From positions 1 to 26,974 of the forward strand of contig CAKVOK010000051.1 in the NCBI GenBank assembly GCA_934792465.1: a stretch of 26,974 bases of DNA. Direction: 5' to 3'. Both the position numbers and the translations under genes were made by a program. The notes under the pieces were generated by a model, which searched no databases, was not told the origin of the DNA, and saw only the letters and a list, made by a program, of their open reading frames with translations. The DNA is from an uncultured Clostridia bacterium (GTDB lineage: Bacteria; Bacillota; Clostridia; RUG12999). This document shows, one piece after another, positions 7,757 through 16,978 of the stretch (position 1 is its first letter; each line of letters starts with the position of its first letter).

Positions 7757-9682
7757 CTATTTTATTCTTTTAAACTGTTTTTCTATAAACTGCCGGTCTA
7801 TGGCGAACCATGCCGGTCTGCCGTGCGGACAGGTAACCGTTTTTTCTATGCTGAAAAGAGTCTTTACAAGATTTTCGGTTTCTTTCGCTTCAAGCTTTTT
7901 GCCTGCCTTTATGGATGCACGGCAGGCAACCGTGTGCAGAGCGTTTTCCGCCGCTGCCGTTCCCGCATCGAGCCGTCCGTTTTTCAGGCTTTCGAGAATC
8001 TCCGTGACTGTCGCTCCTATATCCGCTATATCGGTGTTTTCCGGTATACTGCGGACTATGACGTCGTTTCCGCCGAAATTCTCTGTTTCAAATCCTATAT
8101 CTGCGAAAAATTCCTCGTTCTCAAACAACAACGCTTTTTCCACCGCACTCAGAGTAATTACCTCAGGCGCAAGAAGCGTCTGCGAAACAATGCTTTTGTT
8201 CCTGTAGCTTTCCAAAAGCCTTGCGTATGTGATATGCTCATGTGCGGCGTGCTGGTCTATCATTATAAGCTCGTCGCCCCGTTCCACAAGAATATATGTA
8301 TTAAATATCTGTCCTATTATATTATACCCCAATTCGTCGCCGAGTTCAACCCCTATTTGCACATAATTTTCGGTTTTTTTTATATTTTTTTGACAAATTT
8401 CCTGCTCTTTTATCTCCGTATCCTTTTTTTCGTCATGATATGAATACGACGACGGCGGCGAGCGGAAACTCATCGGCGTGCTTTTCGCCGGTTCGCTCTT
8501 TATATAAGCCGGCGCATTTTTCCGTACTCCGGAATACATATCGGAAAAATCATATTCCTTCGGCTTCTCCGCCGCGAAGCTTGCGGCAGAGTTCAGCAAA
8601 CCGCTGTCTGCGGCTTTAAATTCAAACACTTTCTTTTCCGGCACTGCTTCCGTCGATTCGGGAGATTCCTCCTCACGCATTTCGACTTTCGGCATAATCT
8701 TCACATTCAGCGCATTTTTCACTGCATAATATACGGCTCTGTAAATACGCTGCTCGTCCGAAAACTTAACCTCCAGCTTGGACGGATGAACATTCACGTC
8801 CACGACGTCTGCCGGCACGGATATATTCAAAAAGCATATAGGGTGCGTATTTATAGGGATAAATCCCTTGAATGCTTCTTCCAATGCGTTTGCCGCAAGT
8901 CTGCTGACTATAGGTCTGTGGTTTACATAAAACAGCTGCATTGAGCGTGTTTTTCTGGTGAAAACGGGATTGCTGACAAATCCCTCTATCTTAACGGATT
9001 CGGATTCCGCTTCGACTTTGAGCAGCTGCCCGGCGGTTTCCTTGCCGTATATTGCAAAGACGGCGTTCAGCAGATTACCGTCGCCCGGAGTAAATATCTT
9101 TTCTTTTCCTCCGGAAATAAATCTGAATGACACTTCGGGATGCGCGATTGCCGTTTTCTTAACGACTTCCTCCACATACCCTGCTTCCGTGACATCTTTT
9201 TTCAGAAATTTAAGACGTGCCGGAGTGTTATAAAAAAGATTTTTCACACGCAGCTCCGTACCCACGAATCCCGGGGTTTCCGTTACGTTTTCAATAACTC
9301 CGTAGTTTGCGCTGCACGTCATGCCGGTTTCAAATTCGGCGGTTCTTGTATAAAGGCTGACTTCCGCCACCGCCGCAATGCTCGCCAGTGCCTCACCTCT
9401 GAAACCGAGCGTATATATGCCGCTGAGATCCTCCGGTTTTGATATTTTGCTTGTCGCATGGCGCATGAACGCATTTTCAACATCTTCGGGATGAATACCG
9501 CAGCCGTTGTCCGAAACTCTTATATATTTCAGTCCGCCGCCCGAAATTTCCACGGTTACAAGGCTCGCTCCGGCATCTATTGAATTTTCAATCAATTCCT
9601 TAACGGCTGAAGCCGGCCGCTCCACAACCTCTCCGGCGGCAATCATATTTGCAAGATTTTTATCAAGCAGTTTTATGAACAA
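7757..9682 (-). CDS. mutL: DNA mismatch repair protein MutL
   Basis: Partner of MutS in mismatch repair; a GHKL ATPase. Seen in the 641 residues: KELIENSIDAGA (about 28-39), DNGCGI (58-63), GFRGEALASIAA (about 93-104), a transducer domain, a variable linker (about 335-430), and a C-terminal dimerisation domain with nuclease-type motifs: DQHAAHE at 476-482 and CPHGRP at 618-623. These motifs mark the endonuclease-bearing MutL class found in organisms without MutH. One oddity: the second glutamate of the DQHA-x2-E-x4-E signature is alanine (A487; codon GCA), while the Asp and first Glu are kept. Start is a TTG (9680-9682) preceded by GAGGAGGG at 7 nt; no better ATG exists before the ATPase domain. 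It follows mutS after 3 nt. Confidence 0.96.
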   Translation of the reverse strand: MFIKLLDKNLANMIAAGEVVERPASAVKELIENSIDAGASLVTVEISGGGLKYIRVSDNGCGIHPEDVENAFMRHATSKISKPEDLSGIYTLGFRGEALASIAAVAEVSLYTRTAEFETGMTCSANYGVIENVTETPGFVGTELRVKNLFYNTPARLKFLKKDVTEAGYVEEVVKKTAIAHPEVSFRFISGGKEKIFTPGDGNLLNAVFAIYGKETAGQLLKVEAESESVKIEGFVSNPVFTRKTRSMQLFYVNHRPIVSRLAANALEEAFKGFIPINTHPICFLNISVPADVVDVNVHPSKLEVKFSDEQRIYRAVYYAVKNALNVKIMPKVEMREEESPESTEAVPEKKVFEFKAADSGLLNSAASFAAEKPKEYDFSDMYSGVRKNAPAYIKSEPAKSTPMSFRSPPSSYSYHDEKKDTEIKEQEICQKNIKKTENYVQIGVELGDELGYNIIGQIFNTYILVERGDELIMIDQHAAHEHITYARLLESYRNKSIVSQTLLAPEVITLSAVEKALLFENEEFFADIGFETENFGGNDVIVRSIPENTDIADIGATVTEILESLKNGRLDAGTAAAENALHTVACRASIKAGKKLEAKETENLVKTLFSIEKTVTCPHGRPAWFAIDRQFIEKQFKRIK

Positions 9683-9685
9683 CGG

Positions 9686-12238
9686 TTATCCCTCCTCTGT
9701 TATGCTTTTTTTCAGATTATACAGCAAATTCATACATTCTATCGGCGTCAGCGTTTCTACGTCCGTATTTCTTATTTTCTCAATCATTTCGTCCGCCGCA
9801 GCGTTTCGCTCCTGCGGAACTCTCCTCGGGTTGCTGTGCGGTTCCGTTTCTCCGCTTTCGAGCTTTTCAAGGATTTCGTCCGCACGGTTCGTAATGTTTT
9901 TCGGTATTCCGGCAAGCTTAGCAACCTCTATTCCGAAGCTGCCGTCCGCCGGACCTTTTATGATTTTCCGCAGGAATACTATATCTTCGCCCCGCTTTTT
10001 TATCGCTACGCTGTAATTTTTTATTCCGTCAATTTTATCTTCGATTTCCGTCAGCTCGTGGTAATGCGTTGCAAAGAGCGTTTTCGCACGGCATTCGAGC
10101 GCTGTATGCTCCACAACCGCCCAGGCTATTGCCAGACCGTCGTATGTGCTTGTTCCCCTGCCTATCTCGTCATACACGATAAGGCTTTTGTGAGTTGCGT
10201 TTTTCAGGATATTCGCAACCTCGCTCATTTCCACCATGAACGTACTCTGTCCGGAAGCCAAATCGTCCGAAGCGCCGACCCTCGTATATATACTGTCCGC
10301 AACTCCGATATGCGCCGACTTAGCCGGCACAAAGCTTCCTATCTGCGCCAGCAGCGTTATTACGGCTACCTGACGCATATATGTCGATTTTCCCGCCATG
10401 TTCGGACCTGTGATTATGGCTAATCTGTCCGTAGTTTCGTTCAGATACGTATCATTCGGCACAAACATTTCGTCCGACAGCATTTCCACTACGGGGTGAC
10501 GGCCCGCCGAAATTTCGATAACGTCGCTGTTGTCCACTTCGGGGCGGCAATAATTATATTTTGCGGCGACTTCCGCCAACGCACACAGGCAGTCTATCTG
10601 CGCCACGGCTTTCGCCGTATTCAAAAGCCTGCTTTGCACGCTCGCCGCTTCATCGCGGATTTTTTCAAAAAGACTGTATTCAAGCTTAATACTCTTCTCT
10701 TCCGCTCCCAAAATCGTGCTTTCCACGTTTTTGAGCTCTTCCGTTATGTATCTTTCGCCGTTCGTAAGCGTCTGTTTTCTTATGTAATCCTCGGGCACTT
10801 TGTCCACATTTCCTCTGGATACCTCTATATAATATCCGAAAACCCGGTTAAATCCGATTTTCAGGTTTTTAATGCCAGTGCGTTCTCTCTCGGTGGCTTC
10901 TATCTTCGCAAGCCAGCCCTTGCCGTCACGCATGGCATATCTGTAATTGTCAAGCTCATCGTTAAAGCCGTCTCTTATTATCTTGCCCTCACGCAGCGAA
11001 ACCGGCGGTTCATCGCAGATTCCGGCTTCGATATATGCACACAAATCCTCCAGCGTATCTATCCTGTTTACGGTTTTTTCAATCTCATCTTCGCCGAAAA
11101 GCACCTGTTTAAGAGGTTTCAGTGCTTTGAGCGAGGATTTTAAAGCGACGAGGTCACGTGCGTTCGCCGTTTTGCAGACGATACGGCTCGTCAGACGTTC
11201 TATATCGAGTATTTCTTTCAAAATATCACGTGTATTGCTGCGAAGCATAATATCGTTAAAAAATACCTGTATGCCGTCCTGACGTTCTTTGATTTTTTTG
11301 CAGTTTACAAGCGGCTGTTCCACCCATCGGCGCAGCATTCTGCCGCCCATCGAGGTTTTCGTCATGTCGATTATGCCGAGCAGACTGCCTTTTTTTGCGC
11401 CGGTGCGCATTGTCTGCGTAAGCTCCAGGTTCCGTCTTGTGCTTGCGTCTATATTCATAAATTCATCGACCGTGTAATAAGATATTTTGCTGATATGGTC
11501 GATACTTGTTTTCTGCGTTGTCTTTATATATGTAACTGCGGCGCATACCGCCTTTGCGGAAAGCATACCGAATTCCGTATCGTATTTTCCGCCGAACTGC
11601 TCATCGAAAATCTCTTTTTTGGCTTCGAAATATCCGCCGAAATCATGGTTTATGAAGCAGCCGAGATGATTCAGAATTTTTTCGGTCGAACCGTCGTTTT
11701 TCAATTCGTCGTTTATTATCGCTTCGGACGGTGCGAATCTCGTAAGCTCGTTTATGAGATTCTGATAAATATTTTCCGTTATCGTTACGGCAAAAAGCTC
11801 TCCCGTGGAAAAATCGAGAAATGCAAGTCCTATTTTCCCGTTTTCTCTGCAAGCCGCCGCCAAAAAGTTGTTTTTCGACGATTCTATAACGCCGTCCGAC
11901 GTTACGGTCGCCGGCGTTACCACACGAATTACTTCTCTTTTTACAATGCCTTTCGCCGTGCTTGGGTCCTCTACCTGCTCGCATATCGCAACTTTATAGC
12001 CTTTTTCCACAAGCCTTGTAACGTATGTATCGGCACTATGGAACGGCACGCCGCACATCGGCGCACGTTCTTTCATTCCGCAGTCTTTGCCCGTCAGCGT
12101 AAGCTCCAGCTCTCTCGACGCCGTTATTGCGTCATCGAAAAACATCTCGTAAAAATCTCCGAGTCTGTAAAAAAGAATACATTCTTTATAGTTTTCCTTA
12201 ACGCCCAGATATTGGCGCATCATAGGTGTAAAGCCCAT
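9686..12238 (-). CDS. mutS: DNA mismatch repair protein MutS
   Basis: Recognises mispaired bases and small loops and signals to MutL. The 850-residue protein has the N-terminal mismatch-binding F-x-E motif (F29-Y30-E31 in LGDFYEMF), connector and lever domains, and the C-terminal ABC ATPase: Walker A GPNMAGKST (about 609-617), the signature/ST motif in SGQSTFMVEM, Walker B DEIGRGTSTYDG (about 683) and FATHYHEL. This is MutS1, not MutS2 (no Smr domain). The ATG has GGAG 8 nt upstream and lies 25 nt after the RicA/YlbF-like gene; mutL follows after 3 nt. Confidence 0.98.
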   Translation of the reverse strand: MGFTPMMRQYLGVKENYKECILFYRLGDFYEMFFDDAITASRELELTLTGKDCGMKERAPMCGVPFHSADTYVTRLVEKGYKVAICEQVEDPSTAKGIVKREVIRVVTPATVTSDGVIESSKNNFLAAACRENGKIGLAFLDFSTGELFAVTITENIYQNLINELTRFAPSEAIINDELKNDGSTEKILNHLGCFINHDFGGYFEAKKEIFDEQFGGKYDTEFGMLSAKAVCAAVTYIKTTQKTSIDHISKISYYTVDEFMNIDASTRRNLELTQTMRTGAKKGSLLGIIDMTKTSMGGRMLRRWVEQPLVNCKKIKERQDGIQVFFNDIMLRSNTRDILKEILDIERLTSRIVCKTANARDLVALKSSLKALKPLKQVLFGEDEIEKTVNRIDTLEDLCAYIEAGICDEPPVSLREGKIIRDGFNDELDNYRYAMRDGKGWLAKIEATERERTGIKNLKIGFNRVFGYYIEVSRGNVDKVPEDYIRKQTLTNGERYITEELKNVESTILGAEEKSIKLEYSLFEKIRDEAASVQSRLLNTAKAVAQIDCLCALAEVAAKYNYCRPEVDNSDVIEISAGRHPVVEMLSDEMFVPNDTYLNETTDRLAIITGPNMAGKSTYMRQVAVITLLAQIGSFVPAKSAHIGVADSIYTRVGASDDLASGQSTFMVEMSEVANILKNATHKSLIVYDEIGRGTSTYDGLAIAWAVVEHTALECRAKTLFATHYHELTEIEDKIDGIKNYSVAIKKRGEDIVFLRKIIKGPADGSFGIEVAKLAGIPKNITNRADEILEKLESGETEPHSNPRRVPQERNAAADEMIEKIRNTDVETLTPIECMNLLYNLKKSITEEG

Positions 12239-12263
12239 AAGAAAATCTCCGTTTCATTTAAAA

Positions 12264-12656
12264 TCAGTGACATCCGCCGCAGGTCGAACAGCTGCCCGTG
12301 CAGCCTCCCTCGCTCTGTTCCTCGCCCGTAACATAAAATTTAATTATGTTGTTCACGTTTGCAAGCAGCTTTTCCGCCGCTTTTTTCTTTTCAAGATAAT
12401 CTTTTATAACAGGGTGGCTCGCCACTTTCGTATATTCCTCCGTTATCTTTCGGCGTATCTTAACCATTTCGGACGGACTTAATCCCTCCTGCTTCAGTTC
12501 GTTGTAATGTATTTCACAATTCTTGTCATATTCTTTCGTCAGCTTCTGCGCTTCCTCATCGGCATTATACTTCGCTTCCGCTTCCGCATATGCCTTGAAT
12601 TCTTCACTGTCAATCAAAGCCTGTCCCAATATCTTTGCCTGTTCCGTTACGTCCAT
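12264..12656 (-). CDS. RicA/YlbF-family (YmcA-like) regulator with cysteine tail
   Basis: A 130-residue, mostly helical protein of the YlbF/YmcA (RicF/RicA) family: conserved N-terminal helix ILGQALIDSEEFKAYAEAEAKY and the long charged helices after it. The C-terminus ends in a cysteine cluster (C119, C123, C126, C129, plus C-terminal H130). In Bacillus subtilis the related RicA, RicF and RicT proteins form a complex that carries Fe-S clusters and affects RNA processing by RNase Y and development; there too ricA follows miaB and precedes mutS-mutL. Position and cysteines both support that relationship. I choose the ATG at 12654-12656, with GGAAAGG upstream; it overlaps the end of miaB, whose TGA is at 12659-12661, by proximity only (2-nt gap). 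Metal or cluster binding is inferred from the cysteines. Confidence 0.85.
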   Translation of the reverse strand: MDVTEQAKILGQALIDSEEFKAYAEAEAKYNADEEAQKLTKEYDKNCEIHYNELKQEGLSPSEMVKIRRKITEEYTKVASHPVIKDYLEKKKAAEKLLANVNNIIKFYVTGEEQSEGGCTGSCSTCGGCH

Positions 12657-12658
12657 TT

Positions 12659-14026
12659 TCAAATCCTTTCCGCCAGCATATAAAATGTCAGCACCTTAGT
12701 TATTTTAACATTTATATATTTTCCTGTCAAATCGTCCGAACCATTGAAGTGTATCAGCTTGTTCGACTCCGTTCTTCCCGTGAAAATTTCGGGATTCGTT
12801 TTGCTTCTGCCCTCAACGAGAATTTCGACGGTTTTTCCGTCGTATTTCATATTTTTTTCAAGACCTATCTGCTTCTGACGTTCGAGCAGACGGTCGAAGT
12901 TTTCGTGTATTTGTTCCTGCGGCAGCACGTCCTCCATTTCCGCAGCCGGTGTTCCGCTTCTGCGTGAATAGATAAAGCTGAATATGCTGTCGAAACGCAC
13001 TTTTTCGATAACGTCCATCGTATCTTCGAAATCCTCATTCGTTTCTCCGGGAAATCCCACTATAATATCCGTTGAAAGCGCAATGTCGGGTATTTTTGCA
13101 CGTATCTTTTCCACGAGTGCGAGATACTGCTCTTTCGTGTATCTTCTGTTCATTGCCTCAAGGATTTTCGTACTGCCCGCCTGGAACGGCAAATGAAGAA
13201 ATTTGCACACTTTTTCACATTCCGCCATGGCACATATCAAATCATCGCTCAAATCTTTCGGGTGCGATGTCAAAAACCTTATTCTTTTTATGCCGTCAAT
13301 CTCGTTTACACGTCTTAAAAGCTCCGCAAAGCTTATGTCACAGCCTTTTCCGTAGGAATTTACGTTCTGCCCCAGAAGCGTTACTTCCGAATAGCCTTTT
13401 TCTGCCATACATGATATTTCCTTTAGAATATCCTCGGATTTGAAGGAGCGTTCTCTGCCTCTGACATACGGCACTATGCAGTATGAACAGAAATTGTTGC
13501 AGCCCTGCATAACCGTCACGGAAAAGCTTACTCCGTCTTTATGCTTTACGGGCAGATTTATCATTTCTTCGTCTTCTTTTTTTATATCGAAAACACGTTT
13601 TTTATATTTCAGCTTTTTATAAAGCATTTCGGGAAAATCCGCAAGCGAATGTGTGCCGAAAACGATATCTACGTACGGATATGATTTTTTCAGCTTTTCC
13701 GCTGCGCTTTCCTGCTGCATCATGCAGCCGAAAACCACGGTCACAAGCTCCGGATTGTTCTTTTTGTGCACTTTGAATTTGCCGACATCTCCGTAGATTG
13801 TCAGCTCCGCACCCTCACGCACGGCGCAGGTGTTCATAACGATTATATCCGCTTTGTCCATGCTGTCCGTGAAGCCGTAGCCCATTTCTTCGAGCATTCC
13901 TCGCATTTTTTCCATATCCGCTTCGTTCTGGGCGCACCCGTGCACAAGCGTATACGCAAGAAATCCCTTTTCGGATATGATTTCTTTTACCTTATTAATA
14001 TTTGCATTAACATTTTCTATATTCAA
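12659..14026 (-). CDS. miaB: tRNA-2-methylthio-N6-dimethylallyladenosine synthase
   Basis: Radical-SAM methylthiotransferase that converts i6A37 (made by MiaA) to ms2i6A37. In 455 residues: N-terminal UPF0004 cluster cysteines C31 (HGCAQNE), C67 (NTCAVRE) and C101 (FGCMMQQ); radical SAM motif CNNFCSYC at 175-182; the LGQNVNSYG and HLPFQAGS blocks; and a C-terminal TRAM domain (about 390-455). The MiaB subclass rather than MtaB/RimO is supported by the NVNSYG block and the neighbouring miaA. Start is TTG (14024-14026), with GGGAG 8 nt upstream. It is the first gene of the 12-gene minus-strand cluster and lies just downstream of a strong promoter at 14062-14090. Confidence 0.95.
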   Translation of the reverse strand: MNIENVNANINKVKEIISEKGFLAYTLVHGCAQNEADMEKMRGMLEEMGYGFTDSMDKADIIVMNTCAVREGAELTIYGDVGKFKVHKKNNPELVTVVFGCMMQQESAAEKLKKSYPYVDIVFGTHSLADFPEMLYKKLKYKKRVFDIKKEDEEMINLPVKHKDGVSFSVTVMQGCNNFCSYCIVPYVRGRERSFKSEDILKEISCMAEKGYSEVTLLGQNVNSYGKGCDISFAELLRRVNEIDGIKRIRFLTSHPKDLSDDLICAMAECEKVCKFLHLPFQAGSTKILEAMNRRYTKEQYLALVEKIRAKIPDIALSTDIIVGFPGETNEDFEDTMDVIEKVRFDSIFSFIYSRRSGTPAAEMEDVLPQEQIHENFDRLLERQKQIGLEKNMKYDGKTVEILVEGRSKTNPEIFTGRTESNKLIHFNGSDDLTGKYINVKITKVLTFYMLAERI

Positions 14027-14061
14027 AACAAAATCTCCCGGGTATATTATTTCACCATTTT

Positions 14062-14090
14062 ATTATACTATAAAATTCAACAAATTTCAA
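14062..14090 (-). promoter_or_regulatory. Sigma-A-type promoter for the miaB-to-ileS cluster
   Basis: On the minus strand TTGAAA (-35, plus-strand 14085-14090) and a perfect TATAAT (-10, 14062-14067) are separated by exactly 17 bp. The predicted start site is about 14055, giving a short leader of about 30 nt before the miaB TTG. No other clear promoter was found inside the cluster by eye. Confidence 0.8.
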
Positions 14091-14143
14091 GTGTTAAATT
14101 AAATTTTTTGACGAATTTAATAATATTTTACATAAAAATTCAT

Positions 14144-14172
14144 TTGACTTTGTGTATAAAATGTGATATACT
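14144..14172 (+). promoter_or_regulatory. Sigma-A-type promoter for the SLH glycosidase gene
   Basis: TTGACT (14144-14149) and TATACT (14167-14172) with a 17-bp spacer. Expected start near 14179, giving a ~45-nt leader with GGAGGG as ribosome site. It is divergent from the miaB promoter, with about 53 bp between the two -35 boxes. Confidence 0.75.
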
Positions 14173-14223
14173 TATATCGGCGGCAGGGTCGCCTTAATTT
14201 TTTCCGGAGGGTTCTGATATATA

Positions 14224-16737
14224 ATGAAGAAATTTATTTCTTTTTTAACAATTTTTGTTTTGCTCGCAGCGAGTGCGGAAGCGTCCGTTCTCGGAAGCGA
14301 AACGGTGTTCAGCTCACGCATATCCGTTGCGGACGGGCTGTATTACAACAAAAACGTATTCTACAGCGACCAGAGCGGTGTGGAAAATCAGACTGAATTT
14401 TATTATGAATATACGCCGCAGGACGGCATAATTCCCGTTATCACAAACGGCGGCAGCGTATACGGCAAGCAGACAATATCAAAGGAAGCGGAGCGGCTGA
14501 AAAACATGGGAATGTATCCGCTTATGGCTATGAATGCCGATTTCTTTTCGTTCAAGACGGGAGTTCCGATGAGCAATCTCATCATGAACGGAGAAATCAT
14601 TTCCAAAGACAGCACATACAAGAGCGGCATAGGCTTTTTCGGCGACGGCACGGCATTCGTTGCGCCAATGCAGATTCATACTTCAATCCGCATTGACGAT
14701 GCGGAGGACACAATACCTATATATAATATCAACAAATATCCGCAGCCGTATCAGATATATATGCTGAACAGCAACTACGCTTCGACCACAACGGCAACGA
14801 AACGAAGCGTAAACGTAATAATCGGCAATATCGAGGGCGAGATGAAAATAGGCGGAACGGTAACAGGCGTTGTCGAAGATGTCGGCATAACAGACAATCA
14901 GATACCTATCCCGGCGAATAAGCTTGTGCTTGTCTGCGACGTGGAAGCACCGGAAGACGTGATAGCGCAGATAAGCCGATTTGCCGCCGGTCAGCGTGTA
15001 ACCATAGTTAATTCCTGCGTGTCTGATGAACGCTGGGAAAAGGCGGTTTACGCAATGGGCTGCACCGGCGGACTCATGATTTCGGACGGCGTAATTCAAG
15101 ACCTCGACGACGTGGCGGCTCCGAGAACCGCTATAGGCGTTAAAGAGGACGGCACAGTGGTATTCTATGCGCTTGACGGCAGACAGAGCGGATACAGCTA
15201 CGGCGCACGCATAAAGACAATATCGCAAAGGCTTTTGGAGCTCGGCTGCAAATATGCCGTAAATCTCGACGGCGGCGGCAGCACATCCATAATCGGAACA
15301 ATGCCCGGCACGGGCGAAACTGTGCGGCTGAACAGCCCCTCGGACGGTGTAGAAAGAGCGGTTTCGACTTTCGTCGCATTGCTCAATACAAAATCGCCGA
15401 CAGGCACGCTCCACGCATTAAATCTTTATCCGAACGGCGGAAACTACCTTTCCGGTGCAAAAGAAAATATTTTGATTTACGGCAGTGACGAAAACGGATA
15501 TCCCGTGACCGTGACGGACAGCATCGAACTGTCGGCAAACGGCGGAGAGATGAACGGCAGCGTACTCACGCTGAAAGACGAGGGAGTCGTGACAGTGACG
15601 GGTCTGTCCGGCAGCGGCGCAAAAGGCGAAACAAGCTTTGCGTGCTACAAAACGCCCGATGCCATAACAGTGCGGAACGAAGCGACAAACAATATCCTAA
15701 CGAAGCTTTCGGTTCGTCCCGGTACGGTAGTCAGCCTGACGGCATCTTCAAGTGTAGGACACAGGGCGCTTGTTTCGTCCGATGAACTCTATACCTGGAA
15801 AACCTTTGAAAATGTGGGTACTATAGACGAATACGGAACGTTTACGGCAGGCGAAAGCATATGCAGCGGAAGTATAAGCGTTACCGCAGGAGATAAAACC
15901 GTATGGATAAACGTAAACGTTGATGACGGCGATATATACGAAACGAAGAAATATCCGGAGGGATATTTTGAAGTGAACGGCGAAAACGTTGTTTTCACCG
16001 TTACGAACAATTATCTTTATACCGTTGAAAAGGCGGAAGCATACGTAGATTCAAAACCGGTATCGGCAGAGCTTGCGGACGGCAGGGTTTCCGTTCCGGT
16101 TTCGGGAAGCGGTATGCACAAGATTAAACTAAAAATAACGAATAATGCGGGGAAAACAGGGATTTTCCGATATACGCTCGGCACTCCGCAGGAGGAATAC
16201 ACTTTCCCCGATATTTCGGAAAACTGGGCGAAAGATTATATTAATTATATGTACGGAGAAAATATCGTAAACGGCATGGAGGACGACGGCACGGTGAAGT
16301 TCAATCCGTCAAGCGGCGTTACACGTGCGCAGTTTGCGGTGATGACTGCCCGTATGCTCGGACTCAGCAGCGGCAATGCGCCCGGATTTGCGGACGACAG
16401 CGATATTCCCGCATGGGCGAAAAAAGAAATTGCGGCGCTGACAGCAGGCGGAATCATCAGCGGAAAGACGCAGGCGGACGGCAGCGTCACGTTCAGTCCG
16501 AACGATACGCTGACACGTGCGGAAGCCGTTACGATTCTTGCAAGAACGCTCGGCAGCGGACTTTTGCGGTGCGACATTTCCGCAACCGATGAGAGCGATA
16601 TTCCGCAGTGGTCTTACGAAAGCTTTCAGACTATGATTGCAAACGGCATAATATCCGGGTATCCGGACGGCAGCATAAAGCCGCTCGCCGGAATAACACG
16701 TGCGGAAGCCGTTAAGATACTCTACGAAATCTACTGA
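14224..16737 (+). CDS. Secreted phosphodiester glycosidase-family protein with three SLH domains
   Basis: An 837-residue exported protein. Residues 1-20 form a signal peptide (KK, hydrophobic core, ASA-type cleavage). The middle (about 90-390) matches the NAGPA/phosphodiester glycosidase family: MAMNADFF, a CTGGLMISDG block, PRTAIG at about residue 300, LDGRQSGYSYG, and NLDGGGSTS at about 347. An Ig-like or beta-rich section follows (about 395-655). Three S-layer homology domains end the protein (about 661-720, 721-782, 783-837), each with the TRAxAV/TRAQFAV helix, which bind secondary wall polymers. The family includes enzymes that uncover GlcNAc phosphodiesters; bacterial members may act on wall or glycan phosphodiesters, substrate unknown here. 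GGAGGG lies 10 nt before the ATG. Monocistronic by position; divergent from miaB. Confidence 0.88.
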   Translation: MKKFISFLTIFVLLAASAEASVLGSETVFSSRISVADGLYYNKNVFYSDQSGVENQTEFYYEYTPQDGIIPVITNGGSVYGKQTISKEAERLKNMGMYPLMAMNADFFSFKTGVPMSNLIMNGEIISKDSTYKSGIGFFGDGTAFVAPMQIHTSIRIDDAEDTIPIYNINKYPQPYQIYMLNSNYASTTTATKRSVNVIIGNIEGEMKIGGTVTGVVEDVGITDNQIPIPANKLVLVCDVEAPEDVIAQISRFAAGQRVTIVNSCVSDERWEKAVYAMGCTGGLMISDGVIQDLDDVAAPRTAIGVKEDGTVVFYALDGRQSGYSYGARIKTISQRLLELGCKYAVNLDGGGSTSIIGTMPGTGETVRLNSPSDGVERAVSTFVALLNTKSPTGTLHALNLYPNGGNYLSGAKENILIYGSDENGYPVTVTDSIELSANGGEMNGSVLTLKDEGVVTVTGLSGSGAKGETSFACYKTPDAITVRNEATNNILTKLSVRPGTVVSLTASSSVGHRALVSSDELYTWKTFENVGTIDEYGTFTAGESICSGSISVTAGDKTVWINVNVDDGDIYETKKYPEGYFEVNGENVVFTVTNNYLYTVEKAEAYVDSKPVSAELADGRVSVPVSGSGMHKIKLKITNNAGKTGIFRYTLGTPQEEYTFPDISENWAKDYINYMYGENIVNGMEDDGTVKFNPSSGVTRAQFAVMTARMLGLSSGNAPGFADDSDIPAWAKKEIAALTAGGIISGKTQADGSVTFSPNDTLTRAEAVTILARTLGSGLLRCDISATDESDIPQWSYESFQTMIANGIISGYPDGSIKPLAGITRAEAVKILYEIY

Positions 16738-16800
16738 ATACGGGCTTTCTACTCATAACGTCTGATATTTGAGTTTCAATTTGCGGATGCAAATTTTAAT

Positions 16801-16940
16801 AGGCTCCCCTGTGTAAGGGGAGCTGTCGGCATAGCCGACTGAGGGGTTGTAGGTCTGCATACGCTCATGTAGGCTTTTTTCAACAATATACAACCCTTCC
16901 ACCACTAACGTGGTCCCCCTTCCCTTACACAGGGCAGGCT
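16801..16940. repeat. Palindromic intergenic repeat, copy A
   Basis: Begins with GGCTCCCCTGTGTAAGGGG and ends with an imperfect inverted copy (CCCTTACACAGGGCAGGCT); the shared inverted core is CCCTGTGTAAGGG. Inside is a small perfect hairpin (GTCGGC-ata-GCCGAC, within 16824-16840) followed by CTGAGGGGTTGTAG. Such GC-rich palindromes recur in intergenic regions of gut Firmicutes as I remember them, and are MITE-like; no transposase is nearby. Its transcript could fold and may also end the upstream transcript. Confidence 0.75.
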
Positions 16941-16978
16941 TGGTCAGTGCCGCTGAATAAGGTTTGCACTGAGTTCGG

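Noticed and set aside
7461..8207. 248-codon plus-strand ORF opposite miaA/mutL
   Set aside because: Spans the miaA-mutL junction in antisense; no start signal or domain.
11495..12331. 278-codon plus-strand ORF opposite mutS
   Set aside because: Shadow frame of mutS; no recognisable motifs and typical antisense composition.
14179..14202. Small hairpin (GGCG/CGCC) with T-run in the leader of the SLH glycosidase gene
   Set aside because: Only 4 bp of stem with a 7-nt loop; too weak to call an attenuator.
14683..15414. 243-codon minus-strand ORF opposite the SLH glycosidase gene
   Set aside because: Shadow of the secure plus-strand gene.
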